Origin: Micromonospora alfalfae
GTDB lineage: Bacteria; Actinomycetota; Actinomycetes; Mycobacteriales; Micromonosporaceae
Assembly: GCF_022230925.1 (NCBI RefSeq)
Contig: NZ_JAKKFH010000020.1
Location: 1-59,673 of the forward strand
Direction: 5' to 3'
Length of the DNA stretch: 59,673 nt
Shown here: piece after piece, positions 1 to 8,771 of the stretch
Numbering within the stretch: the first letter of the stretch is position 1
Layout: the number at the start of each line of letters is the position of its first letter
Translations under genes and position numbers: made by a program
The notes under the pieces: model-generated
Databases searched by the model: none
The model's input: the letters and a program-made list of their open reading frames with translations, nothing else
Told to the model about the DNA's origin: nothing

Positions 1-374
1 ATACAGCACACACCAGGAACGCCCGCCGACGGAACGGAAACTGTCCAAGATCTCGTGGGTTGCGGCCGCAGCGCGGTGCGAGGGCGAGTGTTCGTGGTCG
101 TGAGGCGACCGGCGGTGCAGCGAGGTGACGCGGGACGGTTCGGCGGAGTGCGGAACAACGCGGGGTGCGGGCTGGTTGTGGACAGTGTCGGTGTGACTCA
201 GTGTCCCCGGGCCTCACCTAATATCGCCTTCGCGGAATACCGTTCGGCTGGAGCCGCGTCGTGCCACTCGCCGAGAGGCGACCTGCACACCGACACCAGC
301 GCCGCCCCCGGCCCACCAGCCGGGGGCGGCGCTGTCTGTGCTCATCCGTCGGAGCGTCGCGGCACAATGTCCGG
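1..374. other. Leading non-coding stretch
   Basis: No convincing gene is visible before the ATG at 375. Reading frames here have no family resemblance and no ribosome binding site. There is an AT-rich TAATAT hexamer near 219-224 in otherwise GC-rich DNA, which could be a -10 element on the plus strand. A perfect hairpin follows at 301-330. The left part may be the 3' flank of a gene lying outside the window. Confidence 0.4.
301..330 (+). terminator. 12-bp perfect hairpin
   Basis: GCCGCCCCCGGC (301-312) pairs perfectly with GCCGGGGGCGGC (319-330) across a CCACCA loop. No U-tract follows, which is usual for actinobacterial terminators. It sits 45 bases before the phosphatase gene and probably ends a transcript entering from the left. 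Confidence 0.55.
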
Positions 375-794
375 ATGACTGACGCGCAGCCGTGGTCCGA
401 GCAGTCGGGTGTACTCGTACTCCCCAGTGGGGCGACGGTGCGCGGACGCCGCGTCGCTGCCGCGTCCTCGCCCGCCGACTTCGCCGTGCTGTTGGCACCT
501 GGTCCGGAGCCAGTCTGGCCGCACCGGCGGATCCGGTGGCCCGATTTCTGGGTGCCGCTCGACCGCGCCGACGCCCTCGACGCCCTGCGGGAGGCGCTGC
601 GGCGCGCGCACGACGGGGAACGCGTCGAGGTGGCCTGTCGGGGTGGGGTGGGTCGTACCGGAACGGCCCTGGCCGCCCTGACGATCCTCGACGGTCTGCC
701 GGTCGAGCGGGCGGTGCCGTGGGTGCGGGCCGGTTACCACCCGAAGGCGGTGGAAACCCCCTGGCAGCGGCGCTGGCTGCGCCGCGTCACCTGA
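375..794 (+). CDS. Protein-tyrosine-phosphatase-like protein
   Basis: A 139-residue cytosolic protein. Its signature is CRGGVGRTG in the C-terminal half, which fits the C-x5-R-T/S phosphatase P-loop of dual-specificity and tyrosine phosphatases: catalytic Cys, phosphate-binding Arg. A following YHPKAVETPWQRRW segment is typical of short actinobacterial members. I chose the ATG at 375; an in-frame upstream extension to 261 has no family similarity. The substrate is unknown. It is convergent with the UvrA-like gene, separated by a low-complexity stretch. Confidence 0.75.
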   Translation: MTDAQPWSEQSGVLVLPSGATVRGRRVAAASSPADFAVLLAPGPEPVWPHRRIRWPDFWVPLDRADALDALREALRRAHDGERVEVACRGGVGRTGTALAALTILDGLPVERAVPWVRAGYHPKAVETPWQRRWLRRVT

Positions 795-799
795 CACCG

Positions 800-990
800 C
801 CGCCGAATCGCCGCCCGCTCAACCGCCGCCGCCCAACCGCTGCGGCCGGAGCGCCGCCGCCCAACCCGCCGCGACCGAACCGCCGCCGCTCAACCGCCGC
901 CGCTCCACAGCCGCCGCTCAACCGCCGCCGCTCGACCCGCCGCTCAACCCGCCGCGCCCGGAGCGCCGCCGTGCCAGCCACCCGTGACAC
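800..990. repeat. Degenerate CCGCCGCTCAA-type low-complexity repeat
   Basis: Short units such as CTCAACCGCCGCCG, CCCAACCGCTGCGG and CTCGACCCGCCG recur with variation through the gap between two convergent genes (795-1087). The composition is almost purely C/G with a few A on the plus strand. No coding signature is visible in any frame. It looks like replication-slippage or hypervariable intergenic sequence. Confidence 0.7.
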
Positions 991-1087
991 CGCGTCAGCC
1001 GACCGCCGCCGCTGGCACCGCCGGACCGCAGCCACTGGTGCCGGCACCCGTCGCCGCCGTGCTCCGGCCGGTAGCGGGGCGGCGGTG

Positions 1088-3382
1088 TCAGCTCTGGCCG
1101 ACCACGGCCGGGTCGTTGACGTACTCGCGGAGGTGCTTGGCGGTGAGGGTGTCGCCGGTGGCGATCAGCTCGGCCGGTGTGCCGGTGAAGACGATCCGGC
1201 CACCGTCGTGGCCGGCGCCGGGGCCGAGGTCGATGAGCCAGTCGGCGTGTGCCATGACCGCCTGGTGGTGCTCGATGACGATCACGGTGTTTCCGGCGTC
1301 GACCATGCGGTCGAGCAGGGCCAACAGTTGGTCCACGTCGGCCAGGTGCAGGCCTGTGGTCGGTTCGTCGAGGACGTACGTGGTGGTCTTCTCGGCCAGG
1401 TGGATGGCGAGCTTGAGTCGTTGCCGCTCCCCGCCGGACAGGGTGGTCAGTGGCTGGCCGAGGCTGAGGTAGCCCAGCCCGACGTCGACCAACCGGCCGA
1501 GGATGAGGTGCGCCGCCCCGCTGGGGAAGAACGCGTACGCCTCGGTGACCGACATGGTCAGCACCTCGTGAATGTTCTTGCCGCGCAGCGTGTACGTGAG
1601 CACTTCGTCGGTGAAGCGCCGCCCCTCGCATCGTTCGCAGACGCTCGCGACGCCAGCCATCATCGCCAGGTCGGTGTAGATGAGCCCGATTCCCTTGCAG
1701 GTCGGGCAGGCGCCCTCGGAGTTGGCGCTGAACAGCGCGGCCTTGACCCCGTTGGCCTTGGCGAAGGCGGTGCGGATCGGGTCGAGCAGCCCGCTGTAGG
1801 TGGCCGGGTTGCTGCGTCGTGAGCCACGGATCGGGGACTGGTCGACGATGACGACCCCGGACCGGCCGCGCAGCGACCCGTGGATCAGTGAACTTTTGCC
1901 GGAGCCGGCCACGCCGGTGACCACGGTGAGGACCCCGAGCGGGATGTCCACGTCCACGTCGTGCAGGTTGTGCAGGTCGGCTTGGCGGATGGCGAGCTGC
2001 CCGGTGGGTTGGCGTACCGCCTCGCGCACTGTCGCCCGGTGGTCCAGGTGCCGCCCGGTGAGCGTGTCGGAGCGGCGCAGGCCGGGGATGTCGCCGGTGA
2101 AGCAGATCCGGCCTCCGTCGGTGCCGGCGCCCGGTCCGAGGTCGACCACGTGGTCGGCGATGGCGATGGTCTCCGGTTTGTGTTCCACGACCAGGACTGT
2201 GTTGCCCTTGTCGCGCAGCCTCAGCAGCAGGTCGTTCATCCGGGCGATGTCGTGCGGGTGCAGGCCGACTGTGGGTTCGTCGAAGACGTAGGTGACGTCG
2301 GAGAGGCTGGAGCCGAGGTGCCGGACCATTTTCACCCGTTGCGCCTCGCCGCCGGAGAGGGTCGCGGACTCGCGGTCCAGGCTGAGGTAGCCCAGACCGA
2401 TCTCGACCAGGGAGTCCAGCAGGTCGCGGAGGTTGGCGACGAGTGGCGCGGCCCCGGGGTCGTCGACGGTGCTGACGAACGCGGCCAGGTCGCTGATCTG
2501 CATGGACGAGCAGTCGGCGATGTTGAGTCCGGCGATCCGTGACGACCGGGCCGGCGCGTTGAGTCGGGTGCCGCCGCAGTCGCCGCAGCTGGTGAAGGTG
2601 ACCGCCCGGTCGACGAAGGCGCGGATGTGCTGTTGCATCGACTCGCGGTCCTTGGACAGGAGGAGCCGCTTGACCTTGACCGCCAGCCCTTCGTACGTCC
2701 AGTTGTTGCCGCCAACCTTGATCTTGGTGGCGGGTTTGTGCAGGAAGTCCTCCCACTGTTGGGGGGTGAAGTCCTGGAGTTTGACGTCCGGGTCGAACAG
2801 GCCGGAGCCGACGATGGTCTGCCAGTACCAGGAGTCGACAGCGAAGTTGGGCACTGTGATCGCGCCGTCGTTGAGGGAGCGCTCGACGTCGACCAGTTCG
2901 TTGATGTCGAGGTCGGAGACCCGGCCCAGCCCTTCGCAGGTGGGGCACATGCCCTCGGGCAGGTTGAAGCTGAACGCCCCGGCGCCGCCGATGGACGGCT
3001 GGCCGAGCCGGCTGTAGAGGATCCGCAGCAGGGCGTACGCGTCGGTGGCGGTGCCGACGGTGGAGCGGGAGTTGACGCCCATCCGCTCCTGGTCGACGAC
3101 GATGGCCGCGCTGAGGTTGCGCAGCGAGTCGACGTCCGGCCGGTTGAGGTTCGGCATGAACGACTGGAGGAACGCGCTGTAGGTCTCGTTGATCATGCGC
3201 TGGGACTCGGCGGCGATGGTGCCGAAGACCAGCGACGACTTGCCCGACCCGGAGACACCTGTGAAGACGGTCAACCGGCGTTTGGGGATGTCGACCGAGA
3301 CGTCGGCGAGATTGTTCTCCCGTGCCCCGCGTACCTCGATCATGTCGTGGCTGTCGGCGGCGGACCATGCTGGCTGCGACAT
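1088..3382 (-). CDS. UvrA-like ABC ATPase (class II, drug-resistance type)
   Basis: 764 residues, shorter than the about 950 of housekeeping UvrA, matching the UvrA2/DrrC-like class found in actinomycetes. Both ATPase halves are intact: Walker A GVSGSGKSS near residue 42 and GVAGSGKSS in the second half, ABC signatures LSGGEAQR and LSGGERQR, and each half has a Walker B/DEPT motif. CxxC zinc modules are visible (CPTCEG, CGDCGG, CPTCKG, CERCEG). Family members bind DNA damage or intercalating antibiotics and are linked to self-resistance rather than core excision repair. It is divergent from a MerR regulator, which is a plausible but unproven controller. Confidence 0.9.
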   Translation of the reverse strand: MSQPAWSAADSHDMIEVRGARENNLADVSVDIPKRRLTVFTGVSGSGKSSLVFGTIAAESQRMINETYSAFLQSFMPNLNRPDVDSLRNLSAAIVVDQERMGVNSRSTVGTATDAYALLRILYSRLGQPSIGGAGAFSFNLPEGMCPTCEGLGRVSDLDINELVDVERSLNDGAITVPNFAVDSWYWQTIVGSGLFDPDVKLQDFTPQQWEDFLHKPATKIKVGGNNWTYEGLAVKVKRLLLSKDRESMQQHIRAFVDRAVTFTSCGDCGGTRLNAPARSSRIAGLNIADCSSMQISDLAAFVSTVDDPGAAPLVANLRDLLDSLVEIGLGYLSLDRESATLSGGEAQRVKMVRHLGSSLSDVTYVFDEPTVGLHPHDIARMNDLLLRLRDKGNTVLVVEHKPETIAIADHVVDLGPGAGTDGGRICFTGDIPGLRRSDTLTGRHLDHRATVREAVRQPTGQLAIRQADLHNLHDVDVDIPLGVLTVVTGVAGSGKSSLIHGSLRGRSGVVIVDQSPIRGSRRSNPATYSGLLDPIRTAFAKANGVKAALFSANSEGACPTCKGIGLIYTDLAMMAGVASVCERCEGRRFTDEVLTYTLRGKNIHEVLTMSVTEAYAFFPSGAAHLILGRLVDVGLGYLSLGQPLTTLSGGERQRLKLAIHLAEKTTTYVLDEPTTGLHLADVDQLLALLDRMVDAGNTVIVIEHHQAVMAHADWLIDLGPGAGHDGGRIVFTGTPAELIATGDTLTAKHLREYVNDPAVVGQS

Positions 3383-3539
3383 ACGGACCCTTCACAGAAT
3401 CGTGGCGGGACTTTGCCCCGCCGAGCACTGGCGGGTTCCATTGTCTCATTCATCCCCTCGTAGAGCCTTTCGCCGAGAGTCAAGCGCAGGCTGCGGCACT
3501 AGGTCCGGGAAAGTCTCAAATCACGTCGTAAGCGGTACG

Positions 3540-4277
3540 GTGGCTCGGGTGGACGTCGCCTCGAAGGATCGGCTGCGCGCCGTGGACCTGGCGGCCACCG
3601 TCGGGATCTCGGTGCAGCAGGTGCGCAACTACGTCGAGTTGGGCGTGCTGCCGCCGGTGCGCCGCACCGCGAGCGGCTACCGGATCTTCACCACCGAGCA
3701 CGCCCGGGCGCTGACCGTCGCGCGGCGGTTGGCCGAGGGGCACGGCTGGAGCCGTACCCGGGAGGTCATGGCTGCGGTGCACAGGGGTGACCTGCCGGCG
3801 GCCCTGGCGGCGCTCGACGGCGGCCATGCCGAGCTGGACCGGGAGCGCGCCGAGATCCGCAGGGTGCTCGGCGCCTTCGAGACCGTGCTGGCCAGCCCAC
3901 CGGCAGCCCGGCCCGCGCCGCGCCACGGCGCCCGCATCGGCGAGGTCGCCGCCCTGGTCGGGGTCCGGACCTCGCAGCTGCGGCTGTGGGAGGAGCGCGA
4001 GCTGCTGCGGCCGCGTCGCACCCCGGGCACCAACTACCGGGTGTACGACGAGGCGGAGCTACGTGCGGCGCAGGTCATCGCGTTGCTGCGCCGGGGCGCG
4101 TACCCGTTCGAGATCATCGCTGCGGTGCTGGGCGAGCTGCGGACCACCGGCAGCGCCCAGCGGGTCCGCGCCGAGCTGGGCCGCCGCGAGCAGGAGCTGC
4201 ACACCCGCAGCCTGCGCCGGCTGCGGGGCACCGCCGCGCTGCACGACTACCTGCGCGCTCGCGGCGACGCGAGTTGA
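3540..4277 (+). CDS. MerR-family regulator with two MerR DNA-binding domains
   Basis: About 245 residues from the GTG at 3540 (3549 is an alternative; neither has a clear Shine-Dalgarno). There are two winged-helix MerR modules. The first is LAATVGISVQQVRNYVELGVLPP with GYRIF; the second is IGEVAALVGVRTSQLRLWEERELL with NYRVYDEAEL. A short helical stretch separates them. Each would recognise a half site, so the protein could act as a pseudo-dimer. No metal or drug-binding cysteine cluster is visible. It is divergent from the UvrA-like ATPase, with about 157 bases between the two starts. Confidence 0.8.
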   Translation: MARVDVASKDRLRAVDLAATVGISVQQVRNYVELGVLPPVRRTASGYRIFTTEHARALTVARRLAEGHGWSRTREVMAAVHRGDLPAALAALDGGHAELDRERAEIRRVLGAFETVLASPPAARPAPRHGARIGEVAALVGVRTSQLRLWEERELLRPRRTPGTNYRVYDEAELRAAQVIALLRRGAYPFEIIAAVLGELRTTGSAQRVRAELGRREQELHTRSLRRLRGTAALHDYLRARGDAS

Positions 4278-4324
4278 CCGGCATCCCGTCCCGCCGGGCG
4301 ATCTTCCTGACTAGGGTCGGGCAC

Positions 4325-5533
4325 ATGAGAGCTGCGCTGCTGGCGGCCACGACGTCCGCCGTCCTGCTCGCTCCGGTGCCGGTCGGTGCGACGGGAGCGT
4401 CCGCCGCGCCGACGGTGCGCTGCCCCCGGGTCCCGGCCCCGGCGACGTCGCGCCCACCTCGGCCCTCGCCCCCGCCCGCCGTCCCCGAGCAACGGATGAT
4501 CGGCGGCGCGGCGCTGGACACTGCCGGCCTGGTCGTGCCGGCCGGCGTCGCCGCGCCACCCGGGGTCACCGCCACGTCGTGGCTTGTCGCCGACCTGGAC
4601 AGCGGCCAGGTGCTCGGCGGCTGCGGCCCCCACGAGTACGGCACACCGGCGAGCGTGCAGAAGCTCCTGCTGGCGGCCACGATGCTGCCCAAGCTCGACC
4701 CGAAGCAGACGGTCACCGTCACCGACGATGACATGAACATCGAACCCGGCTCCTCGGCCGTGGGCCTGGTCGCGGGCGGCCGGTACACCATCGAGACCAT
4801 CTGGCTGGGGTTGCTGCTCAACTCCGGCAACGAGGCCGCCAACGCCCTCGCGCGACTCGGCAGCGGGACCGACAGCGCCGCCGGCGTGCGCGCCATGAAC
4901 GAGCAGGCGCACCACCTCGGCGCGCTCCAGACGCACGCTGTCACCCCGTCCGGGCTGGACGGCAAGGGGCAGTTCACCAGCGCGTACGACCTGGCGCTGA
5001 TCGCCCGGGCCTGCTTCGCCCAGCCGACCTTCCGCCGGTACGCGCTGACCGAGCAGACGTCGATTCCGCCCCAGCCGGCGCAACGCACCAAGGGCTTCGA
5101 GATCCAGAACGAGAACCAGCTCATCTACCGGTACCCGGGGGCTCTCGGCGGCAAGACCGGCTTCACCGACCTGGCCCGGCACACCTACGTGGGGGCGGCG
5201 GAACGCGGCGGGCGGCGACTCGTGGTGACGCTGCTGGGCGCCGAATCGGCACCGGTGCGCGGCTGGGAGCAGGGCGCTGCCCTCCTGGACTGGGGCTTCA
5301 CGCTGCCGCGGGACGCCGCCGTGGGTCGACTGGTCGAGCCCGGCGAGCTGACCGCCACCCCGTCGGCGGTGCCGTCCGCGCTGGCGGCACCCGGCGCGCC
5401 CCGACCGGCGGCGGCCAGCGGGCCCGCGCGTACCGGCTCGGAGTGGCTCTGGTCGGTGACCGCGGTGAGCGGCGCGACGGTGGTGGCGTTGTGGGGCGGC
5501 CTGCTGTGGCGGCGTCGCCGCCGGATGCCCTGA
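4325..5533 (+). CDS. D-alanyl-D-alanine carboxypeptidase (DacC/PBP5-like, S11)
   Basis: 402 residues with an N-terminal signal sequence. The three penicillin-binding motifs are intact: SVQK (residues 110-113, nucleophile Ser110), SGN (167-169) and KTG (277-279). A proline-rich linker and a C-terminal membrane segment ending in RRRRR anchor it with the catalytic domain outside. The family removes the terminal D-Ala from peptidoglycan pentapeptides and limits cross-linking. The start at 4325 precedes a clean signal peptide; the longer in-frame extension upstream overlaps the MerR gene and is not credible. Confidence 0.92.
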   Translation: MRAALLAATTSAVLLAPVPVGATGASAAPTVRCPRVPAPATSRPPRPSPPPAVPEQRMIGGAALDTAGLVVPAGVAAPPGVTATSWLVADLDSGQVLGGCGPHEYGTPASVQKLLLAATMLPKLDPKQTVTVTDDDMNIEPGSSAVGLVAGGRYTIETIWLGLLLNSGNEAANALARLGSGTDSAAGVRAMNEQAHHLGALQTHAVTPSGLDGKGQFTSAYDLALIARACFAQPTFRRYALTEQTSIPPQPAQRTKGFEIQNENQLIYRYPGALGGKTGFTDLARHTYVGAAERGGRRLVVTLLGAESAPVRGWEQGAALLDWGFTLPRDAAVGRLVEPGELTATPSAVPSALAAPGAPRPAAASGPARTGSEWLWSVTAVSGATVVALWGGLLWRRRRRMP

Positions 5534-5537
5534 CGGA

Positions 5538-5566
5538 TCGACATCGGGCGCTGCCATCCATAGACT
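5538..5566 (+). promoter_or_regulatory. Putative sigma-70-type promoter for the cyclophilin gene
   Basis: TCGACA at 5538-5543, a 17-base spacer, then TAGACT at 5561-5566. A strong Shine-Dalgarno (AGGAGGA) follows before the GTG at 5604. The placement fits an independent promoter after the dacC-like gene. Confidence 0.5.
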
Positions 5567-5603
5567 CCGGTCTTTCTGGCACCACCAGTCCAGGAGGATC
5601 CCT

Positions 5604-6452
5604 GTGTCGAGTGAACTCGAACCGCGCCCCGCAGTGGCGGCACCCCGCCGGCCGGTGCGCGCCCTGACCCGCCTCGCGGGGGTGGCAGTGCTCGCCGGGG
5701 CGCTGGTCGTCGGCTCGTCCGTCACCGCGCTCGCCGCCCCGGGCCCGTCGGCCGACAGCGTGCGCGTCTCCGCCGCGCCGAGCGCCGCTGCCGACGCCGC
5801 CACCCGACCGCCGCGCACCACCCACGGCCCGTGCGCCTACACCGAGACCCCTGACGAACCCGCGGCCCGGCCGGTTCCGCTGCCGCCCGACCCGCGACGC
5901 ACCCCGGCCCGGGGCAGCGTCCGGGTGACACTGGCGACCAACCACGGGCCCATCGGGTTGACACTGGATCGAGCCGCGGCGCCGTGCACGGTGCAGAGCT
6001 TCCTGCACCTGGTGAGCAAGCGGTTCTACGACCGCACCCCGTGCCACCGGCTCACCGGGTACCCGACGCTGAGCGTGCTGCAGTGCGGTGACCCGTCCGG
6101 CACCGGTGAGGGCGGCCCTGGCTACCGGTACCGCGACGAGTTGCCGACCAACCTGCCGCCCGCGCCCACCGACCCGACCGGGGAGCGCCGGGTGTACGCC
6201 CGTGGCGTCCTCGCGATGGCCAACGCCGGGCCGGACACCAACGGCAGCCAGTTCTTCCTGGTCTACGCCAACTCCGCGCTGCGCCCCAACTACACGATCT
6301 TCGGTGAGGTCGACAGTGCCGGCCTGGCCACGCTGGACCGGATCGCCGCCGGGGGAGTGGCGCCGACCGCCGAGGACCCGGCGCCTGTCGACGGGGCGCC
6401 CGCCCTGCCGGTGACCATCCGCAAGGCCGTCCGCTGGCACCATCACCACTGA
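5604..6452 (+). CDS. Secreted cyclophilin-type peptidyl-prolyl isomerase
   Basis: 282 residues, GTG start directly after AGGAGGATCCCT. A short cytosolic tail, a membrane segment (about residues 23-46) and a disordered linker precede the cyclophilin fold from about residue 105. Core signatures are intact: FYDRTPCHRL, GPGYRYRDE, LAMANAGPDTNGSQFFL and YTIFGEV. It should catalyse proline cis-trans isomerisation in exported proteins. The protein ends in WHHHH, a natural histidine tail. Confidence 0.9.
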   Translation: MSSELEPRPAVAAPRRPVRALTRLAGVAVLAGALVVGSSVTALAAPGPSADSVRVSAAPSAAADAATRPPRTTHGPCAYTETPDEPAARPVPLPPDPRRTPARGSVRVTLATNHGPIGLTLDRAAAPCTVQSFLHLVSKRFYDRTPCHRLTGYPTLSVLQCGDPSGTGEGGPGYRYRDELPTNLPPAPTDPTGERRVYARGVLAMANAGPDTNGSQFFLVYANSALRPNYTIFGEVDSAGLATLDRIAAGGVAPTAEDPAPVDGAPALPVTIRKAVRWHHHH

Positions 6453-6548
6453 CCGTGCGGCGCGGTGGGTGACAGTCGGTCGCTCACCGCGCCGGCCGCG
6501 GGTGACCTCCGGTCGGGCACGGCCCTGCCGGAATTTTCGGGAACCGAC

Positions 6549-6572
6549 CGGAACCGGTCCAACCGGTTTCCG
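6549..6572. terminator. Imperfect hairpin between convergent genes
   Basis: CGGAACCGGT (6549-6558) faces CCGGTTTCCG (6563-6572) with one bulged base. It lies in the 135-base gap between the cyclophilin and LacI stop codons and could serve both strands. The AT-richer neighbouring sequence could instead be a LacI-type operator. Confidence 0.35.
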
Positions 6573-6587
6573 ACGCAGTTCCGGCCG

Positions 6588-7625
6588 TCACGCCGAGGCG
6601 GGCGACCCGGTCAGCGGGGCGGCGGTGCTGTCCCGGACGACCATCTCGGTCGCGAGTTCCACCCGGGGCGAGTCGATGCCCTCGCCCTGGGCCAGGCGCA
6701 GCACGGTCCGGGCCGCCAACCGTCCCATCTCGACCAACGGTTGGCGCACTGTGGTCAGCGGCGGTGAGGCCCAGCGGGCTTCCGGCAGGTCGTCGAACCC
6801 GACCACGCTCACGTCGTCCGGCACCCGCAGCCCGCGACGCCGGATGGCCTCGTAGACGCCGAAGGCCATCTGGTCGCTGGAGGCGAAGATGCCGGTCGGC
6901 GGGTCGGCGAGGTCGAGCAGCGCGGTCCCGCCAGCGAACCCGGAGGCGTGGTAGAAGTCGCCCGGGTAGATCAGCGCGTCGTCCACCGGCACCCCGGCGG
7001 CCTCCAGGCCGGCCCGGTAACCGTCGAGCCGGGCCCTGCTGCACAGCAGGTGCGTCGGCCCGGCCACGAAACCGATACGCCGGTGCCCGATCGCGAGGAG
7101 GTGTTCGGTCGCGGCGAGCCCGCCGGCCCAGTTGGTGGCACCGATGGTCGGCACGTCCATGGCCGGCACGCCGGCCGGGTCCACGACCACCACCGGCACG
7201 TTGAGGCGACGCAACTGCGCGTGCAGCGGCGGGCTCAGGTGCGAGGTCACGAAGATGACGCCGTCGGTGGCCCGGGTGCGCAGGTTCTGCAACCACTGCC
7301 GGGCCGCCGTGGGCTGCCGGTGGATCGCGGAGACCACAGTGCCGACGCCCGCGCCGTGCCCGACATCCTCCACGCCCCGGATGATCTCCACGGCCCAGGG
7401 GCTGTCCAGGTCGTTGAAGACCAGGTCGACGAGACCGGCACGGCGAACGCTGCGGCTGGTACGACGCCGGTAGCCGTGGTGGCGCAACAGCTCCTCGACC
7501 CGCTCGCGGGTGTCCGGGGCCACATCGGAGCGACCGTTGAGCACCCGTGACACGGTCGGCACCGACACCCCGGCCTCCCGTGCGATCGCGGTGATGGTCA
7601 CCCTGCGTCCGTCGTCCGCGCCCAC
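6588..7625 (-). CDS. LacI-family transcriptional regulator
   Basis: 345 residues from the GTG at 7625, which has AAGGAG eight bases upstream; the longer frame to 7712 adds an unrelated N-terminus. The helix-turn-helix ITAIAREAGVSVPTVSRVL begins near residue 10, followed by the hinge and a periplasmic-binding-protein-like effector domain (GIFASSDQMAFGVYEAIRRRG, DVSVVGFDDLPEA). Close relatives in this order often control glycoside hydrolase genes, but the ligand cannot be read from sequence. It is divergent from the VanX-like gene, with an imperfect palindrome between them. Confidence 0.9.
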   Translation of the reverse strand: MGADDGRRVTITAIAREAGVSVPTVSRVLNGRSDVAPDTRERVEELLRHHGYRRRTSRSVRRAGLVDLVFNDLDSPWAVEIIRGVEDVGHGAGVGTVVSAIHRQPTAARQWLQNLRTRATDGVIFVTSHLSPPLHAQLRRLNVPVVVVDPAGVPAMDVPTIGATNWAGGLAATEHLLAIGHRRIGFVAGPTHLLCSRARLDGYRAGLEAAGVPVDDALIYPGDFYHASGFAGGTALLDLADPPTGIFASSDQMAFGVYEAIRRRGLRVPDDVSVVGFDDLPEARWASPPLTTVRQPLVEMGRLAARTVLRLAQGEGIDSPRVELATEMVVRDSTAAPLTGSPASA

Positions 7626-7770
7626 CCGCGTCTCCTTCACCGAGCCGGAGGAACGACCACCAGGCGTCGCCCACCGTGTGTCCCGAAACGGCGTGCCCGT
7701 TCCACGCGTCATCTTGCCTCACCGATGGGGGTTGACGACATGCCAGGCCGATCGAAGCTTCGCTTGAGTT

Positions 7771-7796
7771 GCGGAAAAGTTCCGGAGTTTTTCCGG
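7771..7796. promoter_or_regulatory. Imperfect palindrome, candidate LacI operator
   Basis: GCGGAAAAGTTCC at 7771-7783 and GGAGTTTTTCCGG at 7784-7796 form arms matching at 10 of 13 positions. It is A/T-rich against the background and lies in the divergent promoter region between the LacI gene and the VanX-like gene. It is palindromic like LacI operators, but I cannot assign the consensus. Confidence 0.45.
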
Positions 7797-7864
7797 TTAC
7801 TTTCGGTTGGTGGACCACGTGGATCCTGGGATGGTGACAGTTGTCGGGCTGATAGACAGGACTC

Positions 7865-8713
7865 GTGCGCTACCGCCTGGCCGTCGTGCTCGCGCTCGCC
7901 GCGCTGCTCGGCGGCTGCTCGCGGCCGGAGCCCCGCCCCGCGCCGGCCAGGCCACAGCCGACGTCGGCGAGCCCCACATCCCCACCCGCGCCGACCCCGT
8001 CCGCCTCGGTGGCAGCCCCGCTGCCGGGGTTCGTGGTGCTGACCGACCTCGACCCGCGCATCCACGCCGACATCCGATACGCCACACCGCACAACTTCGT
8101 CGGCCGGCCGATCACCGGCTACCGCGAGCCGCTGTGCCTGCTCACCCGGCAGGCGGCCGAGGCGTTGCGCCGCGTACAGGACGCCGCGCTGGCCGGTGGG
8201 CACAGCCTCAAGGTGTACGACTGCTACCGCCCGCAACCGGCGGTGGACGACTTCGTCGCCTGGTCGAAGCGCCCCGACGAGCAGCAGACAAAGGCGGAGT
8301 TCTACCCCGACCTGGCCAAGAACCGGCTCTTCGCCGACGGGTACATCGGCGCTCCCACAGCGCACAGCCGCGGCAGCACCCTGGACCTGACACTGGTCGA
8401 CGAACCCGCCGCCAGCCAACCTCCGTACCGGGTCGGGCAACCGCTGGTCGCCTGCACCGCGCCGCGCGCCCAGCGGTTCGCCGACAACAGCATCGACATG
8501 GGTACGGGCTTCGACTGTTTCGACCCCCGGGCGCACACGGCCGACCCCCGCATCGCCGGGACGGCGCGGGACAACCGTCGCTTGTTGCAGCGGCTGATGA
8601 CCGACGCCGGGTTCGTCAACTACGACCGCGAGTGGTGGCACTACAGCCTGCGCGACGAGCCGTACCCGGACACGTTCTTCGCCGCCCCGGTCGACCGCTC
8701 CTCGGTCGGCTGA
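7865..8713 (+). CDS. VanX/DdpX-like D-alanyl-D-alanine dipeptidase lipoprotein
   Basis: 282 residues starting at GTG 7865. A lipobox LLGGC (Cys18) and a proline/serine-rich spacer place the enzyme outside the membrane. Zinc and catalytic residues of the M15D family are present: AHSRGSTLD (His167, Asp174) and EWWH (Glu256, His259), plus an intact YDCYRP segment. VanX enzymes are cytosolic and hydrolyse D-Ala-D-Ala. An exported, lipid-anchored version more likely trims wall peptides or scavenges dipeptide than confers vancomycin resistance. No vanHA partners are nearby. Confidence 0.88.
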   Translation: MRYRLAVVLALAALLGGCSRPEPRPAPARPQPTSASPTSPPAPTPSASVAAPLPGFVVLTDLDPRIHADIRYATPHNFVGRPITGYREPLCLLTRQAAEALRRVQDAALAGGHSLKVYDCYRPQPAVDDFVAWSKRPDEQQTKAEFYPDLAKNRLFADGYIGAPTAHSRGSTLDLTLVDEPAASQPPYRVGQPLVACTAPRAQRFADNSIDMGTGFDCFDPRAHTADPRIAGTARDNRRLLQRLMTDAGFVNYDREWWHYSLRDEPYPDTFFAAPVDRSSVG

Positions 8714-8771
8714 CCCGCGGCGCGGCGGCCCGGCCCGGCCGGCGCCGAGGCCATCCGGCATGATCGTTTCA

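Noticed and set aside
1..374. Possible structured RNA (RNase P, tmRNA or riboswitch) at the left edge
   Set aside because: I looked for conserved cores and tRNA-like ends and found none; only a terminator-type hairpin is supported.
918..3449. 843-codon frame on the minus strand overlapping the UvrA-like gene
   Set aside because: It is a frame-shifted shadow: Arg/Pro-rich low-complexity translation, no family features, and the 1088-3382 frame carries all Walker and signature motifs.
7865..8713. Vancomycin-resistance cluster
   Set aside because: The VanX-like protein is an exported lipoprotein and no vanH, vanA-type ligase or VanRS pair is adjacent.
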